A stretch of 64,000 bases of DNA from JABDBL01 sp963845445 (GTDB lineage Bacteria > Cyanobacteriota > Vampirovibrionia > Obscuribacterales > Obscuribacteraceae), in NCBI GenBank assembly GCA_963845445.1, contig CAWJSE010000002.1, positions 62,001 through 126,000 of the forward strand. Direction: 5' to 3'. The position numbers were made by a program, and so were the translations under genes. The notes beneath the pieces are model-generated. The model worked only from the letters and a program-made list of their open reading frames with translations. It ran no database searches and was not told the origin of the DNA. Numbering within the stretch: the stretch's first letter is position 1; every line of letters starts with the position of its first letter. Of this stretch, positions 45,082-54,454 are shown in pieces.

Positions 45082-45971
45082 AGTCGCTATCTTTTCAAAA
45101 AGCAATAGATATTTCTGTGCTTGACTGCGATAAAAAATCGAGAGCTATTGTCTTTGATTCAAAGCGCATACGCAGTTTTAGATATAGCGAGGAGCTGGAC
45201 ATCAATCGTGCGCATAATATTTTTGTGATTGCAAACGCCAGTGAGTTGGAGGAAATAGCAGACTTTGTTCGCCAGGCAAATGAAAGTAAAAAGTTGCGAG
45301 CTATTATGCTTAGACAGGATACGCATCAAAACTGGATTACGCAGTTACTTGCCAAGGCAGACTTGCGTACATTGAAGAATATGATTGTACATTCCGGGCG
45401 GGATGTTCCCAGGCGTGTGTTGACTGCATGGCATTATGGGGCGCAAGATCAATTAATTGCTGATGCGGCTGTATTTAACAATAGGTTATATGTACTTAGC
45501 TGTGCGCTGAAGAGATATGAGATTGGTTTTGAGTCAATAAAAGCGCTATCGCTGATACCGAAAAAGGATAGAGATAATTTCATAATTTCACAAGAAGGGA
45601 GTCATATCTCATGGCCTAAACATGACGTTGATCTTAACCTAGATTCTATTCGTGTGGTTGTTGATCCAATTGCGGCACGCAAGGCACAAATAAGGAAGCT
45701 GGCTCAGGATAAACGCTTTGGTGGTGCTATAGCTGCGTTGAGAAAGGAGAGGAGCTTGCTTCAACATGAAATTTTTGGGTTGACGGATAGGCAGGTTCGC
45801 CGTATTGAAGCAGGAGAACATGCTTCTCTAAAAAGTTTGGAGCTGCTCGCAAGCGCTCATGAAATGAGCTTAAATCAATATCTTAATGTGATAGCTCATT
45901 ATGTGCATAATCCTAATTCGCCTTTGGCAAAGAAAATGGGTAAGTCAAAATCCGGCAAACTTAGTATCTAG
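45069..45971 (+). CDS. DUF2442 / HTH protein paired with DUF4160
   Basis: 300 residues from ATG 45069, chosen because GGGAG lies 8 bases upstream (an ATG at 45054 is in frame). Residues about 135-200 carry a DUF2442-like stretch (EIGFESIKALSLIPKKDRDN, GSHISWPKHDVDLNLDSIRV). Residues about 215-275 form a helix-turn-helix resembling XRE regulators (LLQHEIFGLTDRQVRRIEAG). The N-terminal 120 residues are a separate, unrecognised domain. Overlap with the DUF4160 gene suggests a single operon and possible autoregulation. Confidence 0.6.
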   Translation: MQEVESLSFQKAIDISVLDCDKKSRAIVFDSKRIRSFRYSEELDINRAHNIFVIANASELEEIADFVRQANESKKLRAIMLRQDTHQNWITQLLAKADLRTLKNMIVHSGRDVPRRVLTAWHYGAQDQLIADAAVFNNRLYVLSCALKRYEIGFESIKALSLIPKKDRDNFIISQEGSHISWPKHDVDLNLDSIRVVVDPIAARKAQIRKLAQDKRFGGAIAALRKERSLLQHEIFGLTDRQVRRIEAGEHASLKSLELLASAHEMSLNQYLNVIAHYVHNPNSPLAKKMGKSKSGKLSI

Positions 45972-46329
45972 ATAAACGCTTATCCACAGCAGCAATATGC
46001 AAGAACTAAACGCCAGTCCTATCATTCTATTCCATTGAAATAATCAACAATCATAGGAAAGCTTCTTGAGAATTCTGTGAGTGCTTAGATTCTAATCTGA
46101 CTATATGGTAGGGACAAATTCACGGATAATTTACTGGCTGACCTAGACTCTGCAGATAAAAAGCTAATCGTTGCTGCCATCGATGCTCTACGTAAAAATT
46201 TTCATCCAAACTGACATCAATTGGTGCAGTTTTTATGTGAATTAGGGAAAGTTTATCAGGGAATAAATATTGAGGCCTGCGACCCGTATAGAAGCTGGTT
46301 TGCCTAAATCCAGGATATTTTACTGGAGC
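45972..46329. other. Region without a confident gene
   Basis: 358 bp. A short open stretch at 46101-46214 (plus) reads DKFTDNLLADLDSADKKLIV, protein-like but without a start codon and ending at 46214. It may be the remains of a small gene. Otherwise AT-rich, with no clear hairpin, tRNA or promoter. Confidence 0.3.
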
Positions 46330-47709
46330 TTAGACGCTTTGATGTTTCCATTTTCCCTGTTGAAATGACGCCATTGTCAGGACAGCGGCCACTACAGTCG
46401 ACAATGCCATAGCTATCCAAGTACCATTAGCGCCAAGACCAACTTGAACAGTCAAGTACCAGGCAAGAGACAGTCTAAACACACAATAGCAAATAATGGT
46501 TATCATCATTGGTATCCGCGTATAGGCGGCTCCCTGCATAGCTCCAGAAAGAATGCACCATATTGTAAATGGCTCAGTCCAAGCAATCCAATAGAGATAA
46601 TCTACAGTCGTTTTAGCTACAGCTGTATTAGTACTCATTAGACTAGCTATATTCGGAGCGAATAAATAGAGCAATACCGCAATAACAGCATTGATAGCCA
46701 CTCCGGCATAAACCATTTTCCAAGTTGCTTGTGTCGCTCGTTCAATTTGATTGGCCCCCAAATTTTGCCCAACAATAATGGAAATAGCCGTACTTAAAGC
46801 AAACATTGGCAAAAAGACAACCAACTCTTCTAGCCGCCAACCGATTCCCCAGGCAGCTTGATTGACTGCCGGCTGATTAGTAAAAGTAAGAATAGAAAAG
46901 AGTCCAAAGCTTCCTAATATCAGCGCTATTTCTTGTATGCAGCCTGGCACACCTATTTTCATAATTCGCAATAGCCAATCTTTTGAAACGTCCCAGCGAA
47001 AAGAGTTAACTATATTCAAGCACGCTCTCATTTCGCAGTTTGCTAATTGAAAGAGGTTCCAAGCAAAGCAAATAGATCCCGATAAAATCCAAGATAGTCC
47101 AATGCCGCCAATTCCTATGTGCAGCGGATAAAGGCAAAATAGATAATCGAACAGAATAACCAGTACTGTGCCAAGAATAGTTGTTTCCATCGCGATACGA
47201 GCATTGCCAACAGAGCGAAATATTGATTGAGTAGTCCACAACAAAGTCGACGGAATATTTGCCACTAGAATAAATTTTAAATATTCCCAACCCTCTCGTT
47301 CAACCCCAGCACTGGCGCCGAGTATATTCATTAAACTTGTGCAGGTGGGCAGCCCTATACAGACAGAAATTAGGCTAAAAGCACCTCCCCAAATCAGGCT
47401 CTGCCGGGCCGCTTCTAAAGTGTTAACTGTGTCGCGCGCGCCATAGTATCTGCTTATCAATGCAGTAGCGCCTACTTGCAATGCAATAGTAAACATCATC
47501 ATAAAATAACGAATTTGCCAACCAATTGCCATGGCAGCTTGAGCATTGGCGCTAAGTTTTCCGGCAACCCATGTGTCAAAAAAGGTGCCTATGCCGAAAG
47601 CACACATATTGATCATAATTGGCCATGTGAGAACCCAAATCACGGTCCACAGTGGACCGTGAATTATATGAAAGTCTTTTTCGATATCAGCGCTTGTGCC
47701 GGTGGACAT
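46330..47709 (-). CDS. MATE-family multidrug/cation antiporter
   Basis: 459 residues with about twelve transmembrane helices in the MATE layout: an N-terminal half (VIWVLTWPIMINMCAFGIGT, AQAAMAIGWQIRYFMMMFT) and a second half (GVPGCIQEIALILGSFGLFS, GQNLGANQIERATQATWKMV). Members exchange organic cations or drugs for Na+ or H+ across the inner membrane. It stands alone, with 295 bp to the next gene. Substrate unknown. Confidence 0.88.
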   Translation of the reverse strand: MSTGTSADIEKDFHIIHGPLWTVIWVLTWPIMINMCAFGIGTFFDTWVAGKLSANAQAAMAIGWQIRYFMMMFTIALQVGATALISRYYGARDTVNTLEAARQSLIWGGAFSLISVCIGLPTCTSLMNILGASAGVEREGWEYLKFILVANIPSTLLWTTQSIFRSVGNARIAMETTILGTVLVILFDYLFCLYPLHIGIGGIGLSWILSGSICFAWNLFQLANCEMRACLNIVNSFRWDVSKDWLLRIMKIGVPGCIQEIALILGSFGLFSILTFTNQPAVNQAAWGIGWRLEELVVFLPMFALSTAISIIVGQNLGANQIERATQATWKMVYAGVAINAVIAVLLYLFAPNIASLMSTNTAVAKTTVDYLYWIAWTEPFTIWCILSGAMQGAAYTRIPMMITIICYCVFRLSLAWYLTVQVGLGANGTWIAMALSTVVAAVLTMASFQQGKWKHQSV

Positions 47710-48004
47710 AAATTTTTTGGAATGGCGATTTGTAAATTTAAATCATAGCGGAGAATCACTTAAACTTACAATAGTGAAGACCACTCCGGGCCTGTCATTT
47801 GAATTTCTAGAACTGTCATAGAAAATGACCATGCAAGGCAGTGGATTGGCCGATTTCCTATTCAAGAGACATTGTCTAGCTTGATGTGAGTGATAAGAAT
47901 ATGACTTTTATATCATAGTCCTAAATCGAAGTATCGGACACATTGACGTCCTTGTATCTTGTGTTGTAAATTGGCAAAATAGTTGGGACAGCTCTGAAAT
48001 TATT

Positions 48005-48817
48005 ATGGAACTATCACAGTTTAAATTAGCCTATAAAATCGAGTCTAATTTTATCAATTCTTACCGTAACATGCACAATTTGGATAATTCAGTGTATTGG
48101 GAAGATGAAACCACCGCCGGTTTCGTCTCCGGCTATCCGGTGCCTTATCTCAATTGTATTTTCAAATTTAATAGTGCTTCCTCAACCCCAGCTAATGAGA
48201 TTCAAATTGCTCTCGCACCATTCAAACAGAGGCAATGTCCAATGTCTTGGTTTGTTGGGGTCCATACTAAAGAACCTGAGTTTGTCAAAACGACTCTGCA
48301 AGCCCAAGGGCTCAAGCCTTCTGGGGCTCTAGGAAACTATATGGGTATGGCTCTTGACACTAATAAGTTTTCTTACTCTCAGCCCGCAGAAGAACTAGAA
48401 ATCACGGCAGTAGACGGAATATCAAAGATAGAAGATTTTCTCAAGCCATTTAAAATTGGTTTTCATGCTTCTGACAGGGTGGCTAAATATTACGAGCTAT
48501 ATATGGGATCTACCTTGAAACGTCCATCAAAGGAAGGTTCGTTCGTCGGTTATGTTAACGGTTCTCCAGTTAGTACTGCAGCTTATTACATTGATAGTGG
48601 TGTGGCACTGATTCACAGCGTGACCACGCTTCCTAATTTCCGCAAAAAAGGCTATGCCAGGCTTTTGAATGAAGCATGTATAGCCTCTGCAAGAAAGAAG
48701 GAAGATGTTCCAATAGTAATTTATGGCAGTAATATGAGTAATAATTTGTATCGCAGCATGGGCTTTTCAGACGTCTATGTCATGGATAACTATCTTTTTG
48801 ATCCAAATACTAATTAG
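48005..48817 (+). CDS. GNAT-family acetyltransferase
   Basis: 270 residues. The C-terminal 90 residues show the GNAT fold: ALIHSVTTLPNFRKKGYARLL (acetyl-CoA-binding motif A with the RKKGYA loop), then IYGSNMSNNLYRSMGF (motif B). The N-terminal half is diverged (EDETTAGFVSGYPVPYLNCI) and may be a second degenerate GNAT unit. Substrate unknown. It overlaps the end of the convergent deaminase gene by 4 bp. Confidence 0.8.
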   Translation: MELSQFKLAYKIESNFINSYRNMHNLDNSVYWEDETTAGFVSGYPVPYLNCIFKFNSASSTPANEIQIALAPFKQRQCPMSWFVGVHTKEPEFVKTTLQAQGLKPSGALGNYMGMALDTNKFSYSQPAEELEITAVDGISKIEDFLKPFKIGFHASDRVAKYYELYMGSTLKRPSKEGSFVGYVNGSPVSTAAYYIDSGVALIHSVTTLPNFRKKGYARLLNEACIASARKKEDVPIVIYGSNMSNNLYRSMGFSDVYVMDNYLFDPNTN

Positions 48818-49254
48818 CGCAAACGGCACAATTCAACACCGGCTTCTTTAAATTGTTGCGTGGCTAATTCAAATTCTTCTTGCCAGCGTGGATTCTCACT
48901 ATAAGGAGCAACTGCCCGTGTTATACCCGCTTGAATAACCATAGCTGCGCAAGCGGCGCAAGACATAAATGGCCAGGTATAAATAGTGCAATTATCCAAA
49001 GAACGAGCAGCAAATAGAATGGCATTTCGTTCACAATGCAAAAACATTTTGTATTTAATCTCTCGATTATCTATACGTTCTGGCAGGTCTTCGACGCCTT
49101 GAGCCAAGCCGTTATAGCCCACAGACACGATCCGCCGCTTATGGTCAACTATGACCGCGCCAGTTTGTGTACTTGGATCTTTTGACCAGCTAGCTATATG
49201 CTTAGCTAATTCAAGAAAGCGCCTATCCCATTTTTCTTTATCTTCGTTTGTCAT
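48814..49254 (-). CDS. dCMP deaminase / ComEB-family cytidine deaminase
   Basis: 146 residues. Zinc deaminase fold with KHIASWSKDPSTQTGAVIVD at the N-terminus, HCERNAILFA (zinc His and catalytic Glu-like position, where the family usually has HAE) and PFMSCAACAAMVIQAGI with the two zinc Cys. Members deaminate dCMP or related nucleotides for thymidylate synthesis; the precise substrate is not certain. It is 21 bp downstream of the SDR gene on the same strand. Confidence 0.85.
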   Translation of the reverse strand: MTNEDKEKWDRRFLELAKHIASWSKDPSTQTGAVIVDHKRRIVSVGYNGLAQGVEDLPERIDNREIKYKMFLHCERNAILFAARSLDNCTIYTWPFMSCAACAAMVIQAGITRAVAPYSENPRWQEEFELATQQFKEAGVELCRLR

Positions 49255-49275
49255 TTTTGTTTGCTGTTAGATTGT

Positions 49276-50052
49276 TCAATATTTTCTCGTTAAGCCACCA
49301 TCAACGATAATATTAGATCCGATCATATGATCAGAAAAGGATGAAAGTAAAGCACAGATCACAGAGGCAATATGATCGGGATCGGCATAATGTCCAAGCG
49401 GTATATTCTCTGGGCTGTCTTCTGGTGGCACCTTGCTTGGATCTCTATTCTCTAAATTTTTGCAAAACCGTTCGGTTAGGGTTCCGCCTATCGACAATGT
49501 ATTAATATGGATACCTCGTTCGGCAAGACCAAATGATATTGTTTTTGCTTCTGCAAGCCACGCTGATCTGATGGCTCCGCTCAATGAAAGCGTTGGAAAT
49601 GCCTGCACACCAGCTATGCCAGAAAGCAGGACAATTTTACAGCCATGAATTGCTCTGGGCAATAACTCGCGCAATAAGCTCAATGGACCGATAAAGCAAG
49701 CTTCCCATGCTTGTCGCCAAAGATTTGCATCTGGTATCAATTCAGACGTTTTCGGAATGCTTGGATAAATTACGACGATTTTGTTGATTGAGAGTTCACT
49801 CGACCCGAGATCTTGTATGCTCTGATTCTGGGCTTCAGACAAACCGAATTTGACAGCTTGATAAAGTACATCTGGAGAGCCAATAATGCGCAACTTCTCG
49901 CTTAGAGCGGCTAACTTATTATCATCTCTCGATATGATTAGCAAGCGTGTCTGCTCGGCAGCCAACTGATGGCAGACGCGTCTGCCTATGCCACCGGTTG
50001 CTCCTGTCACCATTGTGTAAGCCTGACTGTTTTTACTCAAAGGTATCTCCAA
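49276..50052 (-). CDS. Short-chain dehydrogenase/reductase with altered active site
   Basis: 258 residues. Rossmann fold with the NAD(P) motif TGATGGIGRRV and the C-terminal SNIIVDGGLTRKY. The usual YxxxK catalytic pair is replaced: the aligned stretch is LSLSGAIRSAW, so Tyr is Ser and Lys is Arg. A minority SDR subgroup with S..R at this site is known, and its activity cannot be assumed. It is followed after 21 bp by the deaminase gene. Confidence 0.8.
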   Translation of the reverse strand: MEIPLSKNSQAYTMVTGATGGIGRRVCHQLAAEQTRLLIISRDDNKLAALSEKLRIIGSPDVLYQAVKFGLSEAQNQSIQDLGSSELSINKIVVIYPSIPKTSELIPDANLWRQAWEACFIGPLSLLRELLPRAIHGCKIVLLSGIAGVQAFPTLSLSGAIRSAWLAEAKTISFGLAERGIHINTLSIGGTLTERFCKNLENRDPSKVPPEDSPENIPLGHYADPDHIASVICALLSSFSDHMIGSNIIVDGGLTRKY

Positions 50053-50093
50053 TTTGGATACGAGCTCAACGTAACTTCTGTCCTTGCACTAAT

Positions 50094-50819
50094 TTATAAA
50101 TCTAAAAGCTGAGGACTATTATTCTCCAACAGAAATGTCTGATCCGACTCTCGAGCGAGAAACTTAACTTGCACAACCGGTGACTGGCAACAAGTTGGCA
50201 ACATCAGCGAGCGTTTGGCATTCAGACTCCGAACCGCTTGTGCTAACTTATTAGCGTATGCTAATAAAATTTCGTCAGAGCCTGGCGTCGCTGAATTTAC
50301 AAAAGCAGACACTTTTCTATTCTTTTCGACTGTAATATCTAACCATATGCAGCCTCCCTTTGGTATATTCTTGCCTGCTTTTTGGGAAATAGTCTGAAAA
50401 ATAGTGTTATACCAAGCGCGCCACTGGTTGACACAGATCATGTATTGACCATTTGTTTTCAACTTTTGAAATTGTTCTGTAATAGCTTGATTATCGGCAT
50501 TTATGATGGTGGGAGTAAATTCTTCCAGATAGGCCCCATTTAAGAATCCGACCTTTGCCCACAAATAAGTACCGTCTTTCTGAGCCGCTAGAGATTTCTG
50601 CACACTCTTTTTATCTAGTAAAGGCAAAATCCCCTTTTTAGCCTCGACAGTAATATTTGATTCCAAGTTGTTTTTCACTTTACTTTCGTTAATGGCGTAC
50701 TCTTCCAGAGCTTCATTACCAGCAAAGCCTCGATTTGTACCACAGCAAAAAAGCAAAATAGCTGTCAGAAGCGCATAAACAGTCTTTTCTCCTAATCGTT
50801 TAAAATTGCTAGAATTCAT
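50094..50819 (-). CDS. Secreted protein with a TonB-C-like C-terminus
   Basis: 241 residues. Signal peptide at about residues 13-33 (TVYALLTAILLFCCGTNRGF). The C-terminal 110 residues (WYNTIFQTISQKAGK, GGCIWLDITVEKNRKVSAFV, SLNAKRSLMLPTC) loosely follow the pattern of the TonB C-terminal domain seen twice elsewhere in this window (W..., IxV...G.V, Ax..., LP). The likeness is weak. No other domain found. Function unknown. Confidence 0.5.
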   Translation of the reverse strand: MNSSNFKRLGEKTVYALLTAILLFCCGTNRGFAGNEALEEYAINESKVKNNLESNITVEAKKGILPLLDKKSVQKSLAAQKDGTYLWAKVGFLNGAYLEEFTPTIINADNQAITEQFQKLKTNGQYMICVNQWRAWYNTIFQTISQKAGKNIPKGGCIWLDITVEKNRKVSAFVNSATPGSDEILLAYANKLAQAVRSLNAKRSLMLPTCCQSPVVQVKFLARESDQTFLLENNSPQLLDL

Positions 50820-50878
50820 TGTCTATTAACCTACTTTGTCTCTTTGATATCATCGTTATATTATATGCAATATTGAAA

Positions 50879-51262
50879 TTAGTCGTCTTGGCTCTCACTA
50901 GGTTTTTGGGTTGGAATGTTAACTGTATTTTTTGCAGAATCTTCTTTAGGCTGCAAAATCACACCATGAACCGACCACCATATAGGTGGTAAGCAATATT
51001 TGCAGGGGACAAAATGTGCCTCAATCGCTTCTTTGCGGAAATGGAATCGAACAAGGTGCGACTTGCTAATACACATGCCAAAGGGGCAGCTTGGTCGATG
51101 GAATTTGTGAGAAAAGCTATTACCGTAATACTTGTATGGTAAGGGCTCTTCTACTGCCCGCAAAGTTTCTTGAGCTGAAACAGTTCGATTAAACTCAAAC
51201 CAAGCTAATAGCGCGATTACCAAAGCAGGCATGTGGCGATGAAAAGTCTTAAAACATCTCAT
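50879..51262 (-). CDS. Secreted Cys-rich protein with an Ada-like metal-binding motif
   Basis: 127 residues with a signal or anchor at about residues 11-29. The centre reads FHRPSCPFGMCISKSHLVRF and EAIEAHFVPCKYCLPP: four Cys in the spacing of the Ada-type metal-binding domain (CPFGMC ... CKYC). Such domains bind zinc and often sit in secreted or nuclease-like proteins. The C-terminal tail is polar and disordered. No partner domain is present. Confidence 0.5.
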   Translation of the reverse strand: MRCFKTFHRHMPALVIALLAWFEFNRTVSAQETLRAVEEPLPYKYYGNSFSHKFHRPSCPFGMCISKSHLVRFHFRKEAIEAHFVPCKYCLPPIWWSVHGVILQPKEDSAKNTVNIPTQKPSESQDD

Positions 51263-51354
51263 GTAGGAGCTTTTATAAGAAGGAACATTTTACTAAACGC
51301 AATTGCTAGTAAAAAAGTTCAAATCAAATATTAAGAGCGAATGTTATTACAGAT

Positions 51355-51735
51355 CTAGCTATAAGTACGCCTGCCGGCGGTAACCAGTTCTTTATCGAAA
51401 TTTCTCAGTCGCATGCGATCTTCTACACCAATAATCCAACCGGATAAAAGGTCAAGATGCCCTCTGCCACGTTTTCCTAGGCGGGTTCTGTGAAATTTCA
51501 GTTGGCGATAATACTTCAGTAAAACAGTAAATAGTCTGAATAATGCTTCACTCTGATTAGCGCCGTAACAGTGCAAACCAAGCTCAGGCACGCAGGCCAC
51601 GGTTTTCTTGCCCACGGTCCACAACTTTGCCGACATATTGCCATTGCTCCAGGGCAAAGAAACAGTTTTAGCTTCATTAGCTGCATTTGATTTCATCAAG
51701 TGCCTCCCCATTAGGTCGTCGACACTCAGTGCCAT
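51355..51735 (-). CDS. Small hypothetical protein
   Basis: 126 residues, soluble and basic at the C-terminus (FHRTRLGKRGRGHLD, VEDRMRLRNFDKEL). No signal peptide, membrane segment or known motif. Codon use and composition resemble neighbouring genes. Function unknown. Confidence 0.5.
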   Translation of the reverse strand: MALSVDDLMGRHLMKSNAANEAKTVSLPWSNGNMSAKLWTVGKKTVACVPELGLHCYGANQSEALFRLFTVLLKYYRQLKFHRTRLGKRGRGHLDLLSGWIIGVEDRMRLRNFDKELVTAGRRTYS

Positions 51736-51832
51736 TCCTTTAACCAGTATAGCTCTTTATGCTGGGGCGTCCAGAGGCAATGCATAATTTGCAATTGATT
51801 ATTGATAATAACCATAAAGAGTGATTTCCCTA

Positions 51833-52786
51833 CTAATACTGTCTATGCAAAAGGTAGTCTGGCAACATTTTTATTGACTTATCTATCGTATATCTGATGG
51901 ACTGGGCATTTTCTAATAGAATCCAGTTAATAAAAGGACGGCTCCTGAACCAAATCATTTGTTTCCTAGCTAACTGGAAATTGCTTTTTATGCATTGAGC
52001 GCAAGCTTTGTCCAGAGACTCTTCGTTATTTATGTGCGGAATAAATTCTTTATAGTTAATAGAATTGCTTAATATAGCTCGATAATTTGAGTTTTGCCAG
52101 AGACGAAAAATTTCTTCTAGTAAACCAAACTGCAAATGCTTTGCAAGCCTGTCAGTGATTATTTCTTTGTGCAAGGCTCTATCACTCCAGTTCAAGCCTA
52201 TCCACGTTGTCTGGAAAGGTGGTTCAACCCGCACGGCTATCTGAGAAAATGGTTTCTCGCTAATCATAGAAACCTCGAGTGCTCTAATTATTCGTCTACG
52301 ATCGTTAATATTTAATCGTGCTGCTGAAACGGGATCTATTTCGGCCAATCTGGCGTGAATTTCTGCATTACCTTTTTGCGATGCTAATTCTTCTAATTGT
52401 GCTCTTAATTCAAGATCTGGTTTGACAGCAGGAATTTGTATTCCCTCCAACAATGCGCGCGCATATAGGCCGGTTCCACCGCATAATATGGGTAATTTGT
52501 TTTGAGCAATTATTCTTTTGATAGCATCTGTGGCCGTCTCTAAATATTCAGCAACGCTAAAAAATCTAGTTGGTTCTATCAAATCTAAAGCATGGTGCTT
52601 AATTTGATTTTGTTGCTCAATCGAGGGCTTGGCAGTACCAATATCCATCTTTTTATAGATTGTGCGTGAGTCCAAGGCTATAATTTCGCCGTTAAACGTT
52701 TTAGCCAGTTCGATACTTAAATCTGTCTTGCCTGTGCATGTCGGTCCAACAATTGCTACTACCGCAGCTCTAGTTTGAGAAGTCAT
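51833..52786 (-). CDS. miaA: tRNA dimethylallyltransferase
   Basis: 317 residues. Modifies A37 of tRNAs that read codons starting with U. Motifs: the P-loop GPTCTGKTDLSIELA, ALDSRTIYKKMDIGTAKPS, LPILCGGTGLYARALLEG and RRRIIRALEVSM. It is followed upstream on the same strand by a Yip1-like membrane gene (14-bp gap), so miaA is probably last in an operon with sppA. Confidence 0.95.
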   Translation of the reverse strand: MTSQTRAAVVAIVGPTCTGKTDLSIELAKTFNGEIIALDSRTIYKKMDIGTAKPSIEQQNQIKHHALDLIEPTRFFSVAEYLETATDAIKRIIAQNKLPILCGGTGLYARALLEGIQIPAVKPDLELRAQLEELASQKGNAEIHARLAEIDPVSAARLNINDRRRIIRALEVSMISEKPFSQIAVRVEPPFQTTWIGLNWSDRALHKEIITDRLAKHLQFGLLEEIFRLWQNSNYRAILSNSINYKEFIPHINNEESLDKACAQCIKSNFQLARKQMIWFRSRPFINWILLENAQSIRYTIDKSIKMLPDYLLHRQY

Positions 52787-52800
52787 AGAAAAGATTCTGT

Positions 52801-53415
52801 TTAGAAAAAAGCATCGCTAATCATCAAACCTGCAAACAGCATGCTGAAGAAATAGGCGAAAAATAGACAAGGTGGCAAAATTAGAATGATCCCTAACGTT
52901 TTAAAACGTCCTAGCTTAAGCACAGAATCAAAGGCAAAAAGCTGAAGCAGCAGAAACCAAATTGATAAGCACCATGAAAGTGTGTCACCTAATTCAGTGG
53001 CATTAGAAAGACAGGTTGCTACACCTTTGAACACTAATGGAACAAAAGCCCAACCGGTAACTAAATAGTGCGATCGTAAGGACGCTTGTTGTTTCAAGAA
53101 AGCGGCGAGAAGAAATAGAAAGAAGATAAGTACAGACCAAAAAAACAGCTTTCCTATAACTGAGCAGAATATATTGAGCGCAATGGCGGAAGCAATAATT
53201 GTTGAAGAATTGATACCGGTTGTGCTTTCTGCTAACGCGGCTAAAAAGACAATCATAACTGGACCTAAAAGTGACGATATTCCAGCAGAGTGTGTACTGA
53301 TCAGCGCGTCAAAAGTCTTAATAGGACTGATCAATATCCCGTAAAAAACGTCGATGATATTATCTATCGGTATGGGTTGATTTAACGCACTGGTTTCTGT
53401 CGAATTCTCACTCAT
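52801..53415 (-). CDS. Yip1-family integral membrane protein
   Basis: 204 residues with five predicted transmembrane helices (for example SLLGPVMIVFLAALAES, IIASAIALNIFCSVIG, FLFLLAAFL). The N-terminus NIIDVFYGILISPIKTFDAL is typical of Yip1-type proteins. Function unknown in bacteria. It lies between sppA (10-bp gap) and miaA (14-bp gap), suggesting one transcript. Confidence 0.7.
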   Translation of the reverse strand: MSENSTETSALNQPIPIDNIIDVFYGILISPIKTFDALISTHSAGISSLLGPVMIVFLAALAESTTGINSSTIIASAIALNIFCSVIGKLFFWSVLIFFLFLLAAFLKQQASLRSHYLVTGWAFVPLVFKGVATCLSNATELGDTLSWCLSIWFLLLQLFAFDSVLKLGRFKTLGIILILPPCLFFAYFFSMLFAGLMISDAFF

Positions 53416-53425
53416 CGCTTGTCAC

Positions 53426-54448
53426 TTAGGGCATGAGCCACAAAGGCTGATGATAATACTTTGATTTTAGAGATTCCGGTATCAAAAGACTCAATCCTAT
53501 CTGATCATAAGCTGCTGCCTGGGCAAAAGGCAGATTCTCGCCTCCCATAACAGATTCCAATAAAGTAGCAAGGCGGCTGCGTGGACTAGCTTCTTTCACT
53601 GGAAACTTTAACAAGTTGCCATAACGCTCTTTGCAAATATCTTGTAAAAGATCAATTGCAGTGGTGTAGCTGCCTAATTTATCTACCAGATTTAATTTTA
53701 AAGCTTGACGACCAGAATAGATTCGCCCGTCAGCGAGTTTTCGGACAGTGTCAATGGGCATCTTGCGGCCTTGCGCAATTTCATTGGTGAATTGATCATA
53801 AGCATCTAATATGAGCCCTTGTAATAGCGCTTTTTCTTCTATTGTCATTGCTCGGTAAGGAGAACCGATGTCTTTAAATTGTCCGGATTTTATCACTTGC
53901 GGCTGTAATCCCAATTTATCGCCCAATCCTTTAAGATTGATAGTAGACATAATCACACCGATAGAGCCAGTGATAGTGCCAGGGTTGGCCACTATTTTGT
54001 CAGCATTACAAGAGACATAATATCCTCCCGAAGCTGCAACATCTCCCATTGAAACAACAACCGGTTTTTTCTCTTCTTTCAAAGCTTTGATTTCGTCTGC
54101 TATTTCTTGACTGGTTGGTACAGTGCCGCCAGGACTATCGATCCTGAACAGCACGCCTTTTATATGATCGTTTTTAACTGCTTTGCGTAATTGCTTTAAT
54201 ACTGCCCCTGCACTGTTCTTTTTAGAGAAAAGGGATGACTCGTCCTCACCATCGGCAATGATGCCTGACAAACGCACCACAGATATGTGATCGTAATCAA
54301 TATAATTTGATAAAGATTCCGATTTATTAGCCACATCATGGCTTTCTTCGGTGGAAGTTCTTCTGCTGACGCCCAAAATACTAACTGGAATAGCTATTAA
54401 GCACAGAGCCAAGATCGTGAGAGAAATCCAACGCTGATTAATTTGCAT
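53426..54448 (-). CDS. sppA: Signal peptide peptidase SppA, 36-kDa type
   Basis: 340 residues. One N-terminal transmembrane anchor (ISLTILALCLIAIPVSILG). The S49 motifs are present: IKGVLFRIDSPGGTVPTSQE (oxyanion region), VAASGGYYVSCNADKIVANP with the catalytic Ser, GTITGSIGVIMS and the downstream Lys region. Cleaves leftover signal peptides in the membrane. It is followed in the operon by the Yip1-like gene and miaA. Confidence 0.92.
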   Translation of the reverse strand: MQINQRWISLTILALCLIAIPVSILGVSRRTSTEESHDVANKSESLSNYIDYDHISVVRLSGIIADGEDESSLFSKKNSAGAVLKQLRKAVKNDHIKGVLFRIDSPGGTVPTSQEIADEIKALKEEKKPVVVSMGDVAASGGYYVSCNADKIVANPGTITGSIGVIMSTINLKGLGDKLGLQPQVIKSGQFKDIGSPYRAMTIEEKALLQGLILDAYDQFTNEIAQGRKMPIDTVRKLADGRIYSGRQALKLNLVDKLGSYTTAIDLLQDICKERYGNLLKFPVKEASPRSRLATLLESVMGGENLPFAQAAAYDQIGLSLLIPESLKSKYYHQPLWLMP

Positions 54449-54454
54449 ATATTC

